Below are positions 32,456 to 34,973 of a DNA stretch of 34,973 bases, one piece after another. The stretch comes from an uncultured Spirochaetales bacterium (lineage in GTDB: Bacteria; Spirochaetota; Spirochaetia; Sphaerochaetales; Sphaerochaetaceae). The notes below the pieces were generated by a model that saw only the letters and a list, made by a program, of their open reading frames with translations, made no database searches and had not been told where the DNA came from. The DNA lies in contig CASENB010000001.1 of assembly GCA_949289305.1 (NCBI GenBank), forward strand, positions 1 to 34,973, read 5' to 3'. The position numbers and the translations under genes were made by a program. Each line of letters starts with the position of its first letter. Position 1 is the first letter of the stretch.

Positions 32456-33251
32456 TTATGCTTTCTTGCTTCATCCAGCCTGACTGTTCCAAGAACATCC
32501 TTGCCGAACTGCGCCTGCATGTGGTAGCGGTCGTAGACTATCCTGGCATGCGGCAGATTCTCACTTATCAGTGCATTGTATGAGGCATTCATGTCTATTG
32601 CCACGGCCTCGACCTCTGAAAGGTAATCCATATCTATTTCATGGAAGAAGATAGTAAAGTCTGCCTTAGTCCTTCCTTTTCCTACCCAGATAACATCCCC
32701 GGTATCGAGATCCATGATGCATGTTGTATACCTGTGCCCCTTGTGGAAGGCGAATTCATCCACTGCCAGATGCTTCGGTTTGCCAAGAAGCTTCCGCCTT
32801 CTGTCTGCAACTGCCTCGTCCATGATCTGCTGCTGTATGTGTTTTATCGTATCCCAGTGCACCCCTGTGATCTTCTGGACGGTTGAAATAGGTATGTTGA
32901 AGCGCAGGAATGAGCTTATCCATGATGCGGCACGCTCACTTATCCTCGTCTCCGGATACTTGAATGGAATCTCCTCGCAGAATGTCCTTGCACAGCTCTG
33001 ACATCTGTACCGGTGGTAGCTTATCTCAAGATCCTGTCTCGTTCCAGTATAGACCGGCATGTCCCTCAGCCTCATGCTGCAGCTGCCCAGGACATGCACA
33101 TGTCCTTTGCAGTAGGGGCACCTTTCTTCTGCTGTTCCCTTCCTGCTGCCAGATGCAGTACCAGCCGATGCCTGTCTTCTGCTATCTCTGTATTGTCGTA
33201 TTCATATGGTTGAAGTGATGGGTTATTTGCTATAATTTGTTCTAAGAGCAT
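32428..33251 (-). pseudogene. ISL3-family transposase, frameshifted near the 5' end and truncated at the 3' end
   Basis: The main open part (ATG at 33099 to 32428, 223 aa) has the ISL3 layout: the end of a zinc ribbon (CQSCARTFCEE), a helix-turn-helix (ISTVQKITGVHWDTIKHIQQ), and the first catalytic Asp in LAVDEFAFHKGHRY, then the second Asp in AVAIDMNASYNA and IVYDRYHMQAQF. The reading stops shortly after RLDEARKHKDKAR, about half a normal ISL3 protein, so the final catalytic Glu is missing. Upstream, the N-terminus (MLLEQIIANNPSLQPYEYDN, from 33251) and the zinc ribbon ERCPYCKGHVHVLG lie in different frames, so a frameshift between about 33130 and 33220 is required. Non-functional as it stands. 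Confidence 0.8.
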
Positions 33252-33303
33252 GTGTTCGTCCTATGTTTTGTGTGGTAACTAAACTTTAGAACTCACATGC
33301 TCT
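33244..33303. repeat. Inverted repeat at the outer end of the ISL3 remnant
   Basis: AGAGCATGTG (33244-33253) and CACATGCTCT (33294-33303) are perfect inverted copies around a 40-base loop. One arm overlaps the predicted transposase start; the outer arm is the probable element terminus. No matching end is found on the left side of the remnant. Confidence 0.5.
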
Positions 33304-33366
33304 CTTTTTCAATCTCTATCCCTTAATCCCTCAACTTTCCGTGAAGAACCAAAATTTATAAATCTT

Positions 33367-34491
33367 TTAATACTTATCGGATTTTATATTATTACAATGC
33401 TTGCATAGCATCTGTAAGTTTGAAATATCTGTCTTTCCGCCTTTTGACCAAGGCTTGATATGGTCTCCTTCCATTTCATCAATCTTGAAGTGTTGTTTGC
33501 ATACGGTGCAGATGCCTTTTTGCTGATTATATACCGTTATTTTGTCATCTTCATCGAACTGTCTTAAACTAAGGAGTCTGCCAGCGTAAGGATCCTTATC
33601 CTTGCTGAGAAGGTATTCATAGATTCCTTTTTTGTTTTGAACTTCTTTATCCTTATGCAATTTGTCTGTTTCCCTTCCCATCTCAGACGAATTGTATTTG
33701 TTCTTGCCATATTTATTATAGAGATGGCACCAATCAAGACCTAACATGTCTTTGTAATAGTTGGGAAAGATCTTTTCTATCCAGTTGATAACGTCTTGAA
33801 AATACTGCCATAGCTCATCTGCATCCTGATCGCTTTTATGAGCCGCCATGTAGTCGGTAATATCATTTAAACCTTGGTATTCGCAAATGCCCTTTAAAGC
33901 TTTTTCCAAAAGCTCCTGCCTGTTAGGGTCTCCCTTTATGTATCTATCAGACAGCCCTTTTGCGGCGCAGGTGCGTTTAGAAAAGTGGAATTTCGCATCA
34001 GTAAGCCAAGGTCCCGTATATGAGATATTCCTCAGCTCTTGAGGCGAGAGTTTTACTCCAGCTATATTTACGGTCTCAAACCAAGCAAGCTTTTCCGATT
34101 CCGTGCCTTCACAGACATATACCATGAAGTCATAATCCATCAACGCATTATATTTATCATCTGGAAGAGAGTCGTAATAGTAGCTTTTCCCATCAAGCGT
34201 AATAGCAAACTGGTGGGATAGAAACTTCATGACAGAGAGTGTTCTCTGCTGACCGTCCATGACTTCAAAAGTATCATCACTAGTTTTAGCCCAATACATT
34301 ACATTCAATGGATATCCTTTGATTGCAGTCTGAATAACAGCCTCAGCTTGGTCAATTTCATATACATACTCTCTTTGGTACGGAGGTCTGATGGAGAGCT
34401 TTCCATTGTAAGCAAAAACCCCATCATCGCCCTTATCAACGTAGCCGTTAAAAACATCTCTAACTTTAATATTTCTCTGTTCTATTTTCAT
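33367..34491 (-). CDS. DUF262 plus HNH nuclease (GmrSD-like restriction or defence protein)
   Basis: The 374-aa protein has an N-terminal DUF262 domain: IRPPYQREYVY (about 34-44) and Asp79-Gly-Gln-Gln-Arg-Thr84, the ParB/Srx-like nucleotide-binding and cleavage signature of GmrS-type proteins. It ends with an HNH domain: Cys328-x2-Cys331, Gly-Asp343-His344-Ile, and Cys363-x2-Cys366-Asn, with LxxLCxxCNxxK typical of HNH nucleases. The middle part is helical. DUF262-HNH proteins are common in phage defence. ATG 34491 has GGAGG five bases upstream. It lies directly after an EcoRI-type methylase reading frame, so the pair may form a restriction-modification unit (inference). Confidence 0.85.
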   Translation of the reverse strand: MKIEQRNIKVRDVFNGYVDKGDDGVFAYNGKLSIRPPYQREYVYEIDQAEAVIQTAIKGYPLNVMYWAKTSDDTFEVMDGQQRTLSVMKFLSHQFAITLDGKSYYYDSLPDDKYNALMDYDFMVYVCEGTESEKLAWFETVNIAGVKLSPQELRNISYTGPWLTDAKFHFSKRTCAAKGLSDRYIKGDPNRQELLEKALKGICEYQGLNDITDYMAAHKSDQDADELWQYFQDVINWIEKIFPNYYKDMLGLDWCHLYNKYGKNKYNSSEMGRETDKLHKDKEVQNKKGIYEYLLSKDKDPYAGRLLSLRQFDEDDKITVYNQQKGICTVCKQHFKIDEMEGDHIKPWSKGGKTDISNLQMLCKHCNNIKSDKY

Positions 34492-34733
34492 TTAGCCTCC
34501 GTCTTTTAATTACTATTCGCTTATATAATGGACGCTTATTTATTACTGGTCCATTCCAAAGCTTTTCTTCTCCTTTTATTATTGTAGGCGTATCCCAGCT
34601 TAAAACATACCCTTCATCTTTTTTGTTTTCAATTGAACTGTTATTATAGCTTCCTATAATTTCAAATTCATCAGGGTTATATTTGTCGAGAAAAGTAATA
34701 GGAACTCCCATCAAGCCGTTACACCTTCCTCTT
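34466..34733 (-). pseudogene. Orphaned second C-terminal end of an EcoRI-type adenine methylase
   Basis: The frame reads RGRCNGLMGVPITFLDKYNP, then DEFEIIGSYNNSS, and ends IVIKRRRLNENRTEKY. This is a second, divergent copy of the methylase end encoded at 34719-34973. It has no start codon or ribosome site of its own, and the open frame above it is antisense-like overlap with the first copy. It runs into the DUF262-HNH start, overlapping by 26 bases, as a native upstream gene would. The insert WDTPTIIKGEEKLWNGPVI makes it longer than the first copy. Confidence 0.75.
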
Positions 34734-34973
34734 AATGAAAATTCTGCTGTACATGCGTTTCCCGTTGATGTATCCTCGTCCTCTGTCGATTTCGAGAGTA
34801 TATTCGTTTCCGACAATCTCGAATTGCTCTGGGTTGTATCTATCGAGGAATGTGATTGGGACTCCCATGATACCATTACATCTTCCTCCTGATGACAATC
34901 CTGAAGTATGGAGTATGAAAGACGGAGTCTTGTCGGCTACCAAGGATGAATCCATTTGGACAAAGACCCAATA
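34719..34973 (-). CDS. EcoRI-type adenine-specific DNA methyltransferase, C-terminal part (runs off the window)
   Basis: The frame is open from the right edge of the window to TAA at 34719-34721. It reads YWVFVQMDSSLVADK, then GGRCNGIMGVPITFLDRYNP, EQFEIVG and GRGYINGKRMYSRIFIKRKV. The block GVMGVPITFLDKYNP with a terminal short beta-hairpin and K-R-K end is characteristic of EcoRI-type m6A methylases as I know the family. The catalytic domain lies outside the window. Position and orientation place it upstream of the DUF262-HNH gene. Confidence 0.75.
   Translation of the reverse strand, partial: YWVFVQMDSSLVADKTPSFILHTSGLSSGGRCNGIMGVPITFLDRYNPEQFEIVGNEYTLEIDRGRGYINGKRMYSRIFIKRKV

Noticed and set aside
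33131..33160. Programmed -1 frameshift joining the two N-terminal frames of the ISL3 transposase
   Set aside because: The A/G-rich stretch lacks a convincing slippery heptamer, and the gene is also truncated at its 3' end, so simple decay explains it better.
28084..34973. Integrated element using tRNA-Thr as attachment site
   Set aside because: No integrase gene and no repeat of the tRNA 3' end were seen to the right in the window. The AT-rich cassette may be transferred, but this route is not supported.

Overview
The window looks like a chromosomal segment of a diderm anaerobe, most likely a spirochaete (Spirochaetota). This is an inference from gene content: a complete Rnf complex, PcnB-type poly(A) polymerase, lipoproteins with LolCDE-like export genes, PEGA-type surface proteins, and a membrane protein with long Val-Pro-Val-Glu-type repeats. 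No rRNA or other species marker is present. The core is moderately AT-rich and densely packed, while the accessory stretches are clearly more AT-rich or are insertion-sequence debris.

Left edge (1-4145): three small hairpins, probably the right end of an IS200/IS605-type element, abut a 5'-truncated DUF4143 ATPase gene. Then come a small lipoprotein, a poly(A) polymerase, and a convergent P-loop/Asp23-like gene.

Central core (4294-18950): one almost gapless run of same-strand genes, rnfC-D-G-E-A-B (ion-pumping ferredoxin:NAD+ oxidoreductase), a GH57-fold protein that has lost its catalytic motifs, prfB with an intact programmed +1 frameshift site, a PEGA-like exported protein, ftsY, an exported hairpin-repeat protein and a LolCDE-like ABC transporter. 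Then comes RNase Z, with its own promoter that predicts a leaderless mRNA, and a perfect bidirectional terminator. From 18965 to 26650 lie ordinary housekeeping genes: a Val/Pro/Glu/Lys-repeat membrane protein, an FtsB-like protein, YrdC/TsaC, DUF1015, thiamine pyrophosphokinase, AroH chorismate mutase, a MATE transporter and AvtA. Several have promoters so close to the start codon that leaderless or nearly leaderless transcripts are predicted.

Accessory right side (26743-34973): an exported InlB-repeat protein and tRNA-Thr, then a very AT-rich three-gene cassette. The cassette comprises a 146-aa unknown protein, a half-size HsdS-like protein and a compact HsdM-like protein whose SAM-binding and NPPF motifs are both degenerate. 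Its promoter is bracketed by a 17-nt direct repeat with 63-bp spacing. This is my best candidate for an undescribed system. It is followed by a ygeW-type carbamoyltransferase, a scar of two broken insertion sequences (IS110-like tail joined to a frameshifted ISL3 transposase), and a restriction-modification-like locus at the right edge. That locus holds a DUF262-HNH nuclease and an EcoRI-type adenine methylase carrying two tandem, divergent C-terminal ends.
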